Part shown: positions 34,803 through 44,111 of the stretch, piece by piece
Layout of the letters: every line of letters begins with the position of its first letter
Numbering within the stretch: position 1 is the stretch's first letter
NCBI GenBank assembly: GCA_964627605.1
Contig: CAZVGZ010000003.1
Location: 1 to 64,000 of the forward strand
Origin: CAZVGZ01 sp964627605
GTDB taxonomy: Bacteria > Latescibacterota > MWCZ01 > CAZVGZ01
Direction: 5' to 3'
Length of the DNA stretch: 64,000 nucleotides
The notes under the pieces: model-generated
What the model was told of the DNA's origin: nothing
Seen by the model: the letters and a program-made list of their open reading frames with translations, nothing else
The model's database searches: none
Made by a program: the position numbers and the translations under genes

Positions 34803-36722
34803 CTACTTCACGAGCTCCTCGTTGATGGCGGTGTCTTCTGTGAATTCCAGTGCAACCAGTGTCTCTTTGATCCCGTTGGGACTGACTTCGACGATGACAA
34901 CGTGGTGGTCGTCACCTTTGTCGCCGAATGAGCCGCCCATACCGACACCGCCGCCGCCAGCGATGGTGTACTTCACTCCGTTGTAGATCTGTGTGGAGAA
35001 GGCGTGGATGTGGCCCAGATAGACGTTGTCGACTTGGTGCTTGGTCATCAGGCCGCAGAACTCCTCAGCCCGCAGATTGAACGAGTGTCCCGCCCATTTT
35101 TCAATTACGCTCGGCGGTTTGTGCGCAAATACAAACTTGTGCCCCGTGGCTGCTGCCAAGACAGAATCCAGCCATGCCATCTGCTCCTCGGTGAAGTTCT
35201 CACCACCGCCATTATCCATTACCACGAATCTTGAGTTGCCATAATCAAAAAATAGATCGGTCTTTTCGCCGAAAATATAGCGGTATTCAGCTCTTCCGGT
35301 TCCGATGTCGTGGTTGCCAACGACGGGCACTATTGGAATCTGCGATCCGCGAGAAATACCCAAGAACTGCACCCACTGGCTCACCCAGCCGTTATGGACA
35401 AGATCGCCGCTGATCGCCAGGAACGCGATGGGGTTTTCGGCGTTTCGGCGATTTACTTCCTTCAAAATCATCCGGTAGACCTGATCGCCACCGCGGGTGT
35501 CGCCGGTAACCGCGAAACGGAAAGTCTCTCCCTCTCCCGGATCACTCTGTGTTAACCGTTCGCGGACGTTTGACATACTGAAATGGGGACGAAACGGATC
35601 GAGCAAATCTGGAGCACCAAGTGATCCCACCCTAACGGGCCCATCCTCGTCGCTCGCCGCACCGCTGCCGTCGTTGACCGAAACAGTGAAGGTGTATTCC
35701 CCCTCACCGGCGCTTCTGGGTTTCCACGACATGCGAAGCCGGTTGGACCCCTGTTCCAGTGACACTTTGCTGTCGAGGCTCGTTACAGCAACGCCGTCCG
35801 CGTTCTTGACGGTGAGTTTCAGAGTAGCCGCTGGCGCTTCCCAAGGCGAGGATATGGAGATATCGGTACCTACGAGATCATCGATTCCAGCTTGTGCGGG
35901 AAGCGTGCCCAGATTCACGCTCAGCTCTGGGGAGGCCCCATCGCTAACGAAAACCATGTCGCCCATCTGGGCCGGGCTGCCACCGCCGTAGATCACTTGA
36001 GCGGTTTGAAACCAGCCCTCCTGTCCGGTACCGTCTCCGTCATTCATAAGCGCCGCAAAACCGATGACCTTCCCACCTGCTGGCGTGAACCCGCCGATAG
36101 CGGTCCACGGGATTGATGCCTCTAGTCTCCAGCCAGGATGGGCTGTTGTTCTTGATGCGGCTATCCGTCCGCCATCGACATCCTGCCGATTGCTTTGGTC
36201 CATCAGTATGGGTCCGTCGGTTTCGTGAAGAACCAAGTAGAACTCTTTGTCGTCACTAGTGTTCTGCGACGGCGATGTGGCGTCGTTAAGCGGATCAATC
36301 GCGATCACCAGGCCATCACCATCCCATAGGTTGCCCCTTGTTGCATGCTGCTCAAAAACATCGTCCACAACTTCAGTTGCCACATACAGGTTGGCGTCAT
36401 CCCACGCGAACCAGACTTTGGCGCTCATGTCATCCGTTCCGCCCCAACTGTTTGGATAGCGTCCACTGTCGCCGCCGAGTAGATCGCGGCGATCAAATTT
36501 TGTCGGCGCAATATCTTTCCACTCACCCAGGTCGCCGTCAACTTCGATTCTTACTACGTTCGACGCGAGGTAGTCTCTGCTTATCTCCGCCAAGGCTGAG
36601 GCGACGACGCTTATCCGCTCAATCAGAAGCGCCGGGGTTTCTGCCGCACGGACGACCGCCACCTGATACCCCACGATGGCGACTATTGCTGAGATGAGAC
36701 TGACCGTGATTATTCGTTTCAT
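34803..36722 (-). CDS. Secreted metallophosphoesterase with CBM9/DOMON-like N-domain
   Basis: 639 residues with a signal peptide (first 26 or so). Residues 50-265 form a carbohydrate-binding-module-9/DOMON-like sandwich (IEVDGDLGEWKDIAPTKFD, AKVWFAWDDANLYVATEV, WDGDGLVIAID). An Ig-like segment follows (about 270-370). The calcineurin-type catalytic domain (about 395-620) has all metal motifs: GDTRGG, GDLVHNG, GNHD, HKPP and GHIHA. It probably hydrolyses phosphoesters outside the inner membrane, perhaps on a glycan. It stands alone on the minus strand, with decayed sequence on both sides. ATG 36722. Confidence 0.88.
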   Translation of the reverse strand: MKRIITVSLISAIVAIVGYQVAVVRAAETPALLIERISVVASALAEISRDYLASNVVRIEVDGDLGEWKDIAPTKFDRRDLLGGDSGRYPNSWGGTDDMSAKVWFAWDDANLYVATEVVDDVFEQHATRGNLWDGDGLVIAIDPLNDATSPSQNTSDDKEFYLVLHETDGPILMDQSNRQDVDGGRIAASRTTAHPGWRLEASIPWTAIGGFTPAGGKVIGFAALMNDGDGTGQEGWFQTAQVIYGGGSPAQMGDMVFVSDGASPELSVNLGTLPAQAGIDDLVGTDISISSPWEAPAATLKLTVKNADGVAVTSLDSKVSLEQGSNRLRMSWKPRSAGEGEYTFTVSVNDGSGAASDEDGPVRVGSLGAPDLLDPFRPHFSMSNVRERLTQSDPGEGETFRFAVTGDTRGGDQVYRMILKEVNRRNAENPIAFLAISGDLVHNGWVSQWVQFLGISRGSQIPIVPVVGNHDIGTGRAEYRYIFGEKTDLFFDYGNSRFVVMDNGGGENFTEEQMAWLDSVLAAATGHKFVFAHKPPSVIEKWAGHSFNLRAEEFCGLMTKHQVDNVYLGHIHAFSTQIYNGVKYTIAGGGGVGMGGSFGDKGDDHHVVIVEVSPNGIKETLVALEFTEDTAINEELVK

Positions 36723-36844
36723 GATGATCCCCTACGTTGACGCGTTATTCGGCACGATATTCAAGTCAAATAACTGCAGTTGAGAATAGGCGCGGCTCTC
36801 ACGGTGGTCAACGTCGGGCAGTCCAACACTACGGAGATGTCGAC

Positions 36845-36925
36845 ATGGTGATCGGTGTCCCCAGGGAGATCAAGAAGGACGAACGCCGGATCGCGATATG
36901 CGCCAAAAACGCGCCGTCGATCTAG
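36845..36925 (+). pseudogene. Start of an alanine dehydrogenase gene (remnant)
   Basis: ATG 36845, preceded by GGAG, opens MVIGVPREIKKDERRIAI and stops after 26 codons. The motif is the characteristic start of alanine dehydrogenase and the related transhydrogenase alpha subunit (IGVPKEIK.DE.RVA). The following sequence carries none of the rest of the enzyme, so the gene lost everything beyond its first strand and helix. The region from here to 37018 is otherwise empty. Confidence 0.65.
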
Positions 36926-37018
36926 CCCGGATGGCTACCATTTGGTGGGAATCTGTATTTTAGATAGGGTCTGTTGTTTTTTGTGCGTAACATAGCCGGA
37001 TTTGGAGGTGATTGAGCG

Positions 37019-37831
37019 ATGTTGAGTCGAGAACAGATAGAGTTTTTTGGTGAGAACGGGTATATCAAGCTGGAGAGTGTCTATTCTGGCGATGAGTTGG
37101 CGGCGATGAGTGATGAGTTGGATCATATCATCAATACATTTGCTACGTGGGAGGCGGCGTGGGTTGGGCCGTGGCGCAAGGAGATAATGACCGAGGAGGA
37201 GGATGCAAACGCGCAGTTGGTGGCGATGCACGAGCCGCAGCACTTTTCGGCGGCGTGGACAAGGGCGGTGACAAAGCCGGAGTTGGCGGATTCCATTGGG
37301 GAGCTGCTTGATACCGACGCTGTGGAGCTTCATCACGGGACGTTGCATGCAAAAACGCCAGGTGTGGGAGCGCCGTTTCCGCTGCATCAGGATCTGCCGT
37401 TTTATCCCCATGAGGACAACCGGTATATAGACGCGCTGGTGCATATGGATGATGCCGACGAGGAGAGCGGGTGCATCCGTTTTCTGCCTGGAAGCCACAA
37501 AAACGGCAAGCTTGCGCATATAATGGGACCGGACACGTCGCCGCATCTGCCGACGGATGAGTACGATTTTCACAAGTCGATTCATCTGCCTGCCAAAGCT
37601 GGGGACGTGGTGCTGTTTACGCTCTGGACGATCCACGGCTCGGCGGTCAATCACGGCGGCGCGTGGCGAAGGATAATACGTCTGGGTTTCCGCGATCCGA
37701 GAAACATTCAGGTTGGTGGGCAGTCGCTTGGTCGCCCGGGGATGATGGTCAAGGGCGTCAGGCCGAAAATTGAAGGGCAGTCGGTGGATGTCTATGGCAA
37801 CTGGGAAGCCCGTGCGACTGAGGGTGTTTGA
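37019..37831 (+). CDS. Phytanoyl-CoA dioxygenase (PhyH) family oxygenase
   Basis: 270-residue Fe(II)/2-oxoglutarate oxygenase. The facial triad appears as HQD in PFPLHQDLPFYPHEDNR and the distal His in LFTLWTIHGSAVNHGG, with the 2-OG-binding Arg shortly after in RRIIRLGFRD. The N-terminal EQIEFFGENGYIKLESV is typical of PhyH proteins. Such enzymes hydroxylate many small metabolites in FCB and Poribacteria-like genomes; the natural substrate is unknown. An excellent GGAGGTGA site precedes ATG 37019. It is followed after 12 bases by an acetyltransferase gene, probably co-transcribed. Confidence 0.9.
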   Translation: MLSREQIEFFGENGYIKLESVYSGDELAAMSDELDHIINTFATWEAAWVGPWRKEIMTEEEDANAQLVAMHEPQHFSAAWTRAVTKPELADSIGELLDTDAVELHHGTLHAKTPGVGAPFPLHQDLPFYPHEDNRYIDALVHMDDADEESGCIRFLPGSHKNGKLAHIMGPDTSPHLPTDEYDFHKSIHLPAKAGDVVLFTLWTIHGSAVNHGGAWRRIIRLGFRDPRNIQVGGQSLGRPGMMVKGVRPKIEGQSVDVYGNWEARATEGV

Positions 37832-37843
37832 CAGCGAGGGTTT

Positions 37844-38755
37844 ATGACGGTAACGCAGTTTGACATCGCCAATGATCTTACAGACGTGACCGATCTGCTT
37901 ACACGGACATTGACGTATGACGTAATCACGAACGATCTGGTGCGGCAGCACACGGTGCGGGATGTGGATTACGATCCGGCCTTGACACTTGTGGCGCGGG
38001 ATGGGGAGACGCTCGTCGGGTTCATGCAGGCGGTGACTCGTCCAGTCACGTTCGAAGGCGGGGTTCCCACTGGCGCGCTTAAATGGTGGGCGGTGCATCC
38101 GGCTTATGAGGGCAAAGGTGTCGCCACGGCGCTGTTGGAACAGGTCGAGAGCTTGATGCGGGGACGTGTTGAGAGCGTTATCGTGATAAACACCGGCCCA
38201 GGGTACTACCAGTCAGGGCTGGACCCGCGGTATACGAGGGCTCACGTCTGGCTGCTGTATAATGGGTATAGCCACGTTGGCGCGACTGTGAACCTGATAG
38301 CTGATCTCAAAGGTCGGTCGTGGGATACATCAGAGGGTGAGGTGGCGCTTGAGATGAATGGTGTCTCGGTCCGCCGCGCCACTGAGGACGATCAGAAAAT
38401 AGCAAGAACATTCATGGAGGCGAAATTCCCAGGCGATTGGCCCAACGAGGTCGACAAATGCTTCAAGAACGACCCGATCAGCTTACATATCGCGGTGAGT
38501 GACGGCAAGGTCGTAGGTTTTGCGGGGTTTGACACTGTGAACATCGGTTTGCCGTGGTTTGGGCCGATGGGCACCGTGAAATCGGCGCGGGGGCAGGGCA
38601 TTGGCGAGATACTTCTTAAACGCTGCATGGCCGACCAGCTCAAGCAAGGCCATCCCAAATCGATAATTCCGTGGGTGGGGCCCATCCCGTTCTACAACAA
38701 ACATACCGGCGCCACGGTGGACAGGATTTTTTGGACGTACTCCAAGACTCTCTGA
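37844..38755 (+). CDS. Double-domain GNAT acetyltransferase
   Basis: 303 residues with two GNAT folds. The first (about 20-130) has the acetyl-CoA loop WAVHPAYEGKGVATALLEQ, the second (about 170-300) has KSARGQGIGEILLKRCM. Two-domain GNATs often keep only one active site; both loops here look usable. The GAGGG site precedes ATG 37844, and the gene lies 12 bases after the PhyH gene. Convergent to a GDPD gene, with only 38 bases between stops. Substrate, probably an amine or amino sugar, is unknown. Confidence 0.88.
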   Translation: MTVTQFDIANDLTDVTDLLTRTLTYDVITNDLVRQHTVRDVDYDPALTLVARDGETLVGFMQAVTRPVTFEGGVPTGALKWWAVHPAYEGKGVATALLEQVESLMRGRVESVIVINTGPGYYQSGLDPRYTRAHVWLLYNGYSHVGATVNLIADLKGRSWDTSEGEVALEMNGVSVRRATEDDQKIARTFMEAKFPGDWPNEVDKCFKNDPISLHIAVSDGKVVGFAGFDTVNIGLPWFGPMGTVKSARGQGIGEILLKRCMADQLKQGHPKSIIPWVGPIPFYNKHTGATVDRIFWTYSKTL

Positions 38756-38793
38756 CAATTGGCGGCTGTCGCCAATCGCCTGATCCCTAGAAG

Positions 38794-39528
38794 TCAGGAC
38801 ACCCGGTCCCGCGTGTCTTTAAGTGCTCCGGGATCGTCACTGTGGACACCCCAGACGTTGAGGTCGAATAGTTGTGGCATTTTGGCGGGGTCGTTTTCGT
38901 TGCCGACGCTGACCTCAAGGCCTTCTGAGTGGGCGGCGAATATATAGGCCGGATCGGCGTCTCGGTGTTCCGGGTTAACCGACCAGCAGCCGATTTGGGC
39001 GGCGGCTTTGAGTTCTTCCCATTTGCGGTCACCGAAAAGCAGGTTGGTTTTGGCGGCTGGATCTTGGGCGATTATTCCTGCCAAGCGCTCTCCCCTGAAC
39101 GAGTAGAACACTGTCTGCTCGAAAGCGCCGACGTTCTTTGTTAACGCCACGACATCGCGTTCAAGATCGTCGTCCTTAAGCTCCAGACACAGCCACAGAC
39201 CCTTCGGGCCACTGATGACCTCGCTGATTGTCGGGTCGCTGAAAACGTCATCCAACCTGCACAACCGATCGGTCAGTTCAGGCCGTCCAGGTGCGTGTAT
39301 CTCAATGCCAGCGAGTTCGTCCCACGTCAGGTAGGCGATTTGATTAGAACGTCCGGCGAGACGGGTGAGCTCCATATCGTGGGAGACGACAATCTCACCG
39401 CTTCCACAGCGGATCAGATCCATCTCAAGAGCGTCGGCACCGGCGCTGATAGCCGAACGAAACGACGTGAGAGTGTTCTCCACGCAGTGGGCCGAATCGC
39501 CACGGTGAGCTATGATCTTTGGAAGCAA
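38794..39528 (-). CDS. Glycerophosphodiester phosphodiesterase, third member
   Basis: 244-residue cytoplasmic GDPD. HRGDSAHCVENT replaces the usual HRG-A-S-PENT, ALEMDLIRCGSGEIVVSHD carries the metal Glu/Asp and second His. The remainder matches the barrel (LWLCLELKDDD, SVNPEHRDADPAY). Catalytic residues are intact although the sequence is far from the tandem pair at 17129-18704, so it is an independent family member. It stands alone on the minus strand. Confidence 0.88.
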   Translation of the reverse strand: MLPKIIAHRGDSAHCVENTLTSFRSAISAGADALEMDLIRCGSGEIVVSHDMELTRLAGRSNQIAYLTWDELAGIEIHAPGRPELTDRLCRLDDVFSDPTISEVISGPKGLWLCLELKDDDLERDVVALTKNVGAFEQTVFYSFRGERLAGIIAQDPAAKTNLLFGDRKWEELKAAAQIGCWSVNPEHRDADPAYIFAAHSEGLEVSVGNENDPAKMPQLFDLNVWGVHSDDPGALKDTRDRVS

Positions 39529-39873
39529 AGCAAGAACCCCTGTCTGATTTCAAATACACTTTGGCGCGCCGCTGTGAATGGCATCCATCCCTGTCCTACA
39601 GTACCGATTAGATGACTCGGCAGGCAACGTGAATTGGGGTAGCCTATATACACACAACACCCGCCTACGTTTGAGTGGCCGTGAGTGCCGCCCATGATAC
39701 CGAGGCGACCGGCGTTGTGCTCAGCCGCGTATATTCAGGGATAGAGATCGAAAACGTTCGTGCAGTCACGTCGGTGACTGAACAACGATCTTGAGTGCCT
39801 GGGATATTGTGATTGACGCTCAGGTAGCCGTTTTTTTGCGGGCGAACCATTACTCTGAGGAGGTACTGCCGCG
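39529..39873. other. Gap between divergent GDPD and MGMT genes
   Basis: No supported gene. A 39-codon plus-strand frame from GTG 39675 (MAVSAAHDTEATGVVLSR...) is coding-like but without a ribosome site and may be debris. A perfect hairpin CAGTCAC/GTGACTG lies at 39763-39780. The region probably holds the promoters of both flanking genes; I could not assign them. Confidence 0.35.
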
Positions 39874-40371
39874 ATGACATACACATTGGTAGACACAGAT
39901 ATCGGTCCTGTGGGGTTGGCCTCAACGCATAAAGGGTTGTGTCGCGTCGGTTTGCATATGTCCGAGACAGAGTTTATTGATGACTGCACACGTAGGTATG
40001 GTGAGCCGCTCAGGCGAGATGATGAGGGGCTGTCCGGCGCTTCAGACTATATTTTGAGCGCCCTTAAGGGAGAGCCGACGCCCTACGACGGGCCGATTGA
40101 CTTCCAGGAAGGCACACCATTTCAGCGCCGGGTGTGGAAGATTCTCCAGACGATCCCCTGCGATGAGACCCGTAGTTACAAATGGCTTGCAGAGAGGGCT
40201 GGTAGCCCAAAAGCTGCGCGGGCAGTGGGGCAGGCGACTGGGAAAAACCCTGTCTCGATAATCGTTCCGTGCCACCGCATTATACTGTCCGATGGAGGTA
40301 TTGGTGGCTACGGCGGTGGAATCGACACGAAAATCGCGCTTCTCCTCGCCGAAGGGGTGATGGTGCCATAA
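39874..40371 (+). CDS. ogt: Methylated-DNA-protein cysteine methyltransferase
   Basis: 165-residue suicide enzyme that removes O6-alkyl groups from guanine. The acceptor Cys is in the canonical IIVPCHRII; the DNA-binding helix region RSYKWLAERAGSPKAARAVGQA and GTPFQRRVWKILQTIP match. The short N-terminal domain fits Ogt rather than Ada. GAGGAGG precedes ATG 39874 at good distance. Single gene, upstream of a PhyH-family gene on the same strand. Confidence 0.95.
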   Translation: MTYTLVDTDIGPVGLASTHKGLCRVGLHMSETEFIDDCTRRYGEPLRRDDEGLSGASDYILSALKGEPTPYDGPIDFQEGTPFQRRVWKILQTIPCDETRSYKWLAERAGSPKAARAVGQATGKNPVSIIVPCHRIILSDGGIGGYGGGIDTKIALLLAEGVMVP

Positions 40372-40490
40372 GTTTGGCGATGTCGCCCGCCAACAGCGCC
40401 GACACGCGTTTTGATGAGAGTTCGTCTGTCGCCACTATAATCACAGTCGGGCGATTCGCGCCGAACCCCGAATTTTAGGATGACCAGAGA

Positions 40491-41381
40491 ATGGGCAGTC
40501 GATATAATATCCTTTCCGATGAAGACGTCGAGCAGTTTCTCAATGACGGATATATAGCGCTCAAAGGATGCTTCGCACCTGAATTTGCCGCCGAGTGGCG
40601 CGAGCAGGCGTTCATACGTCTTGGGCTGGACCCAGAAGACTCTTCGACATGGACCGAAAAGCGGATTCACATGCCGACTTTGGAGAGGGTACAGATATCG
40701 GAGTTCGCACCGAAAGCGTGGGGGGCGATCTGTGACGTTTTGGGTGGCGAGGAGAGAATCGCAGGTAATTTCAAGAACGTCTGGGGCGACTGCTTTATTA
40801 TCAATTTCTCGCAGGGATCAGGTCAGCCATGGCAACCGCCGTCCTCACAAGTTGGAGCCTGGCACAAAGATGGCGATTTTTTCAGGCATTTTCTGGACAG
40901 CCCAGAACAAGGGCTTCTTACTCTGGTCATATGGTCTGACATCGGGCCTAAAAGCGGCGGGACTTTCTTTTCGCCGGACTCTGTAGGACAGGTGGCGAAA
41001 TATCTACTCGATCACCCTGAAGGTGTCCTGCCAGGTGGGTGTGGACATGTAATTGATAAGTGCAGCCGGTTTGGGGAGGTTGAGGCCAGTGTCGGCGACG
41101 TGTTTCTGATCCACCCGTTTATGCTACACTCCGGTTCGCAGAATCCGTCAGGGATACCCAGGTTCCTGACGAACCCGCCGGTCACCCTCAAAGACCCGAT
41201 GGACCTCAATCGCGACGATCCTGACGATTACAGCCTGGTCGAGCGGAAAATCTTGAAGGACCTGGGTGTCGAGCGGCTCGATTTTCAGATCACCGCCGAG
41301 CGCGAACGGATTGTGCCGGACCGGGTAAAAGGTGAAGCCGAGGAGATTGAGCGGCAGCGTGCGCGCCTGGTACAAGCGTAG
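40491..41381 (+). CDS. Phytanoyl-CoA dioxygenase (PhyH) family oxygenase, second
   Basis: 296 residues. The iron site is HKDGDFF (His/Asp) in GAWHKDGDFF and the distal His in LIHPFMLHSGSQNPSG, with an Arg for 2-oxoglutarate just after (IPRFLTN). N-terminal LSDEDVEQFLNDGYIALKG matches the family. It is only distantly similar to the gene at 37019, so the two probably have different substrates. The region with ERQRARLVQA at the C-terminus is helical and charged. ATG 40491 is used with a weak AGGATGAC site. Confidence 0.9.
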   Translation: MGSRYNILSDEDVEQFLNDGYIALKGCFAPEFAAEWREQAFIRLGLDPEDSSTWTEKRIHMPTLERVQISEFAPKAWGAICDVLGGEERIAGNFKNVWGDCFIINFSQGSGQPWQPPSSQVGAWHKDGDFFRHFLDSPEQGLLTLVIWSDIGPKSGGTFFSPDSVGQVAKYLLDHPEGVLPGGCGHVIDKCSRFGEVEASVGDVFLIHPFMLHSGSQNPSGIPRFLTNPPVTLKDPMDLNRDDPDDYSLVERKILKDLGVERLDFQITAERERIVPDRVKGEAEEIERQRARLVQA

Positions 41382-41456
41382 CTCCGAGCGATTTGGACCG
41401 TCGAGTTGGTCGCTGATCGTTGAGGCGCTGCGCCCCGTTTTGCGCCGATAGGGGGT

Positions 41457-42068
41457 GTGGTGGTAAGACCAGGGGCCAAAGACGACGCCGAACTCTTTTT
41501 GGTGGCTGAGTTTCACGATGCCCTCGCGGCTATTCTTGGCGATAGTGTTGTCCGTGGAGACTCAATCCCCACATCTGACCTTGATCTGGTAGTTGTCACC
41601 CACCGAGGCCAACCACCCTACAGGGAGTCGTTTGAACAGTTTGGTTGGCTGATTGAAACGTTTGTACACACACCAACCTCATACCGCGATTACTTCGACA
41701 AAGACATTGGCCGCGGCCCACCTGAGCTTGCTCTATCCGAAATTTCGGACTTCAGGTACCGAATTACCAATCTGATTGATGATCTTGTTGGTTCCGAGCA
41801 CTATGACGAGTCGCTCTTCACCGCGAACGACCTCTCGGTCTTGCTTTGCGATCTTCTTCTCGGGATCAACCGGCGATGGACTGGGCGAGACAAATGGGTG
41901 ATGAGAGCGCTTGAGCGGTATGATATCGGAACGGCGGGACGTCTGACCGCAGCGCTCCAACAGAGCGCGTGCAGTGGCGGTCACGGTGCGCTTGTGTCGT
42001 TGGCTGACGAGGTATTAGCGGAGGTCGGTGGGCGACTTTTCGATGGATATAACTCGGGCAGAGACTAG
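41457..42068 (+). CDS. Minimal nucleotidyltransferase-fold protein
   Basis: 203 residues from GTG 41457 (AGGGGG just before). The pol-beta-type signature is GDSVVRGDSIPTSDLDLVVV, with the two metal Asp residues in SDLDL and a likely third later (WLIETFVHTP). The C-terminal half is helical (DDLVGSEHYDESLF, RWTGRDKWVMRALE), as in DUF4111/aminoglycoside adenylyltransferase relatives. Possible role in antibiotic modification or toxin-like transfer; no HEPN partner gene is adjacent. Isolated between a PhyH gene and a chaperone gene. Confidence 0.75.
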   Translation: MVVRPGAKDDAELFLVAEFHDALAAILGDSVVRGDSIPTSDLDLVVVTHRGQPPYRESFEQFGWLIETFVHTPTSYRDYFDKDIGRGPPELALSEISDFRYRITNLIDDLVGSEHYDESLFTANDLSVLLCDLLLGINRRWTGRDKWVMRALERYDIGTAGRLTAALQQSACSGGHGALVSLADEVLAEVGGRLFDGYNSGRD

Positions 42069-42193
42069 GCCGCTGTACGGCTTGGCAAGTAGGCCGCCTG
42101 ACGGTACTATTTGTTGTTCTGTAGTTTTTCAACCAATCTGTCACACCGACCAGGTCGCCGAGGGTCATTCTAAGAATCTTTGGAGAGCCGATA

Positions 42194-44053
42194 ATGTTGA
42201 ACCTGCTCCGCAGTAAAACCTTTGTCAAGACAGTCTTGTGGATAGTTGTGCTTGGATTCGTCGGGTGGTTGGGGTACGACGTCGGATATGGCGGGCCGTC
42301 GCGCGACCAAGATTTCTATGTCGGTGAGATTAACGGCACTCAATTGGACTACCCCACATATCAGGAGCGTCGAAACCTGGAGCTTCAGCGTCGCCGCGAC
42401 CCGGAAAACCCGGATGCGCTGGACGAATTTGCCATAGATCAGGACATTTGGGATAGGCAGGTCGAAGAGATATTGATGAAAGAGGCGATTGACGACTATG
42501 GCATTCAGGTGTCGAGCCAGGAGGTCGCCATCGCGTTTTTGGAGCAGCCGCTGCCAGGGCTCGAAACCGCTGATATTTTTCAAACAGACGGCGCGTTTGA
42601 CGCGTCTAAATACCGGGAGTGGTACAAGAACCTCGACCAGGCTGAGTTCTACCGACTTACCTCCCAGACCTACGGTCGAGGGATGACCCTCTCTGAGTAC
42701 GAGAGTCTGATATCCCAACAGTTGTCCCAGAACAAGCTTAGGCAGAGGATCACCTCCGCCGCGGTCGTGGGGAACGCCGATGTTCGCCGCCAATACGCGC
42801 AGAATAACGAGCGGGTCAAGGTCGAAGCAGCATACGTGACTCTTTCAAAGGTGCTGGACGACACTGTCGCCATAACCAATGAGGAGATACGAGGCTATTA
42901 CGAGGCCAACCTTGACGACTACGCGCAAGAATCAAGAGCCAGTCTTGCGTATGCAGCGCTCAGCAAAGCGCCTACGACAAGGGATGTAGCCCGCATCAAA
43001 CACGATGTGGACTACGTGTTGGCTCAGCTTAGGGATGGTGCCGATTTTGGCGATCTCGCAAGGGCATATAGCGACCATACCGCCACTCGCGGTGATGGCG
43101 GTTTTCTCGGTGAGATGACCGAAGGTGCGCTGCCCTCCGAGCAGGACAAGGCGGTTTTTGCGCTCAAAGCGGGGGAATTCACTGAGGCTTTGGAAACTCC
43201 AGACGGTTGGGAGATATACAAAGTTGACAGTTTGAGTGGAATAGGAGGCGTGGACACAGCTTTGGTTAGGCACATACTTTTCCGCACCGATGTAGCTGGT
43301 CCTGCGACACTGGACAGCCTTAGAGCGAATGCTGACTCCCTCTTCAACTCCGGTGCGCGGTTCGACAAGGTCGCCCAAGGTATGGGTGTCAAAGTGGACA
43401 CGACGTTTCCGTTCGGTGTAGACGAGTCGTTTCCGTTTCGGCGGCTGTCGTCCAGGATTTCAGCCAAGCGGCTCGCATTTTTTGCGCACAACCATGATAT
43501 CGGTGAGATCGCGCCAACCTACGAAACCAAGAACCACATCATCGTCGCTCGTGTAGCCACTTCTCGGCCTAGAGGCCATCAGCCGCTAGAGGATGTTCGA
43601 AGGAGCATTGAGAGGGTTCTCAAGAACGACAAAAAGCTTGAGATGGCTGCTGAGATGCTGGAGCCGGTATCGAAGCGTGTTGCTGCTGGCGATTCGCTCT
43701 CAGTCGCCGCCAATGCTGCTGGTATTGAACTGGCGACGACTGAGCCGTTTACGCGCAACGAGGGCGCTCGCGCGATCAAGACTGGGGCGAGGAACGAGTT
43801 TACAGGTGCGGCTTTCGCGTTGCAGCAGCCTGGTCAGATAAGCGGAGTCGTCAAAGTCAAAAACCGAGGTGCCTACATCTTGCAACTGATCAGCCGGGAG
43901 TTTGACGATACGGGCCTTACCGCCAGCGAGAGTTTGCGGATTAAGGGGCAGCTTATCAGACAACTCAATCAGTCGCTCTGGCAGCATTGGCTCGACAACG
44001 CCAAAGCGACCGCCGAGATTGTCGACCGTCGCGCGCTGTTTTATGGTTATTAG
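42194..44053 (+). CDS. PpiD-like membrane-anchored periplasmic chaperone
   Basis: 619 residues. One N-terminal transmembrane anchor (TFVKTVLWIVVLGFVGWLGY) is followed by a long SurA-N-like chaperone domain (about 40-250), a parvulin domain (about 245-345 with ADFGDLARAYSDH and GDGGFLGEM) and a second degenerate one (about 350-450). That layout is PpiD, which sits at the Sec translocon exit. GGAG precedes ATG 42194. The rest of the protein to the C-terminus (about 460-619) has PpiC-like helices. It is the fourth prolyl-isomerase-type chaperone in the window. Confidence 0.86.
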   Translation: MLNLLRSKTFVKTVLWIVVLGFVGWLGYDVGYGGPSRDQDFYVGEINGTQLDYPTYQERRNLELQRRRDPENPDALDEFAIDQDIWDRQVEEILMKEAIDDYGIQVSSQEVAIAFLEQPLPGLETADIFQTDGAFDASKYREWYKNLDQAEFYRLTSQTYGRGMTLSEYESLISQQLSQNKLRQRITSAAVVGNADVRRQYAQNNERVKVEAAYVTLSKVLDDTVAITNEEIRGYYEANLDDYAQESRASLAYAALSKAPTTRDVARIKHDVDYVLAQLRDGADFGDLARAYSDHTATRGDGGFLGEMTEGALPSEQDKAVFALKAGEFTEALETPDGWEIYKVDSLSGIGGVDTALVRHILFRTDVAGPATLDSLRANADSLFNSGARFDKVAQGMGVKVDTTFPFGVDESFPFRRLSSRISAKRLAFFAHNHDIGEIAPTYETKNHIIVARVATSRPRGHQPLEDVRRSIERVLKNDKKLEMAAEMLEPVSKRVAAGDSLSVAANAAGIELATTEPFTRNEGARAIKTGARNEFTGAAFALQQPGQISGVVKVKNRGAYILQLISREFDDTGLTASESLRIKGQLIRQLNQSLWQHWLDNAKATAEIVDRRALFYGY

Positions 44054-44111
44054 GAAGCGCTGCCTGATGGTTTTGCTTGAATGCGCGACGGTCCAAGACG
44101 CAAGCCGCTAA

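Noticed and set aside
36935..38098. 387-codon minus-strand frame over the PhyH and GNAT genes
   Set aside because: Antisense shadow: rich in His/Arg, no motif, both plus-strand genes are clear.
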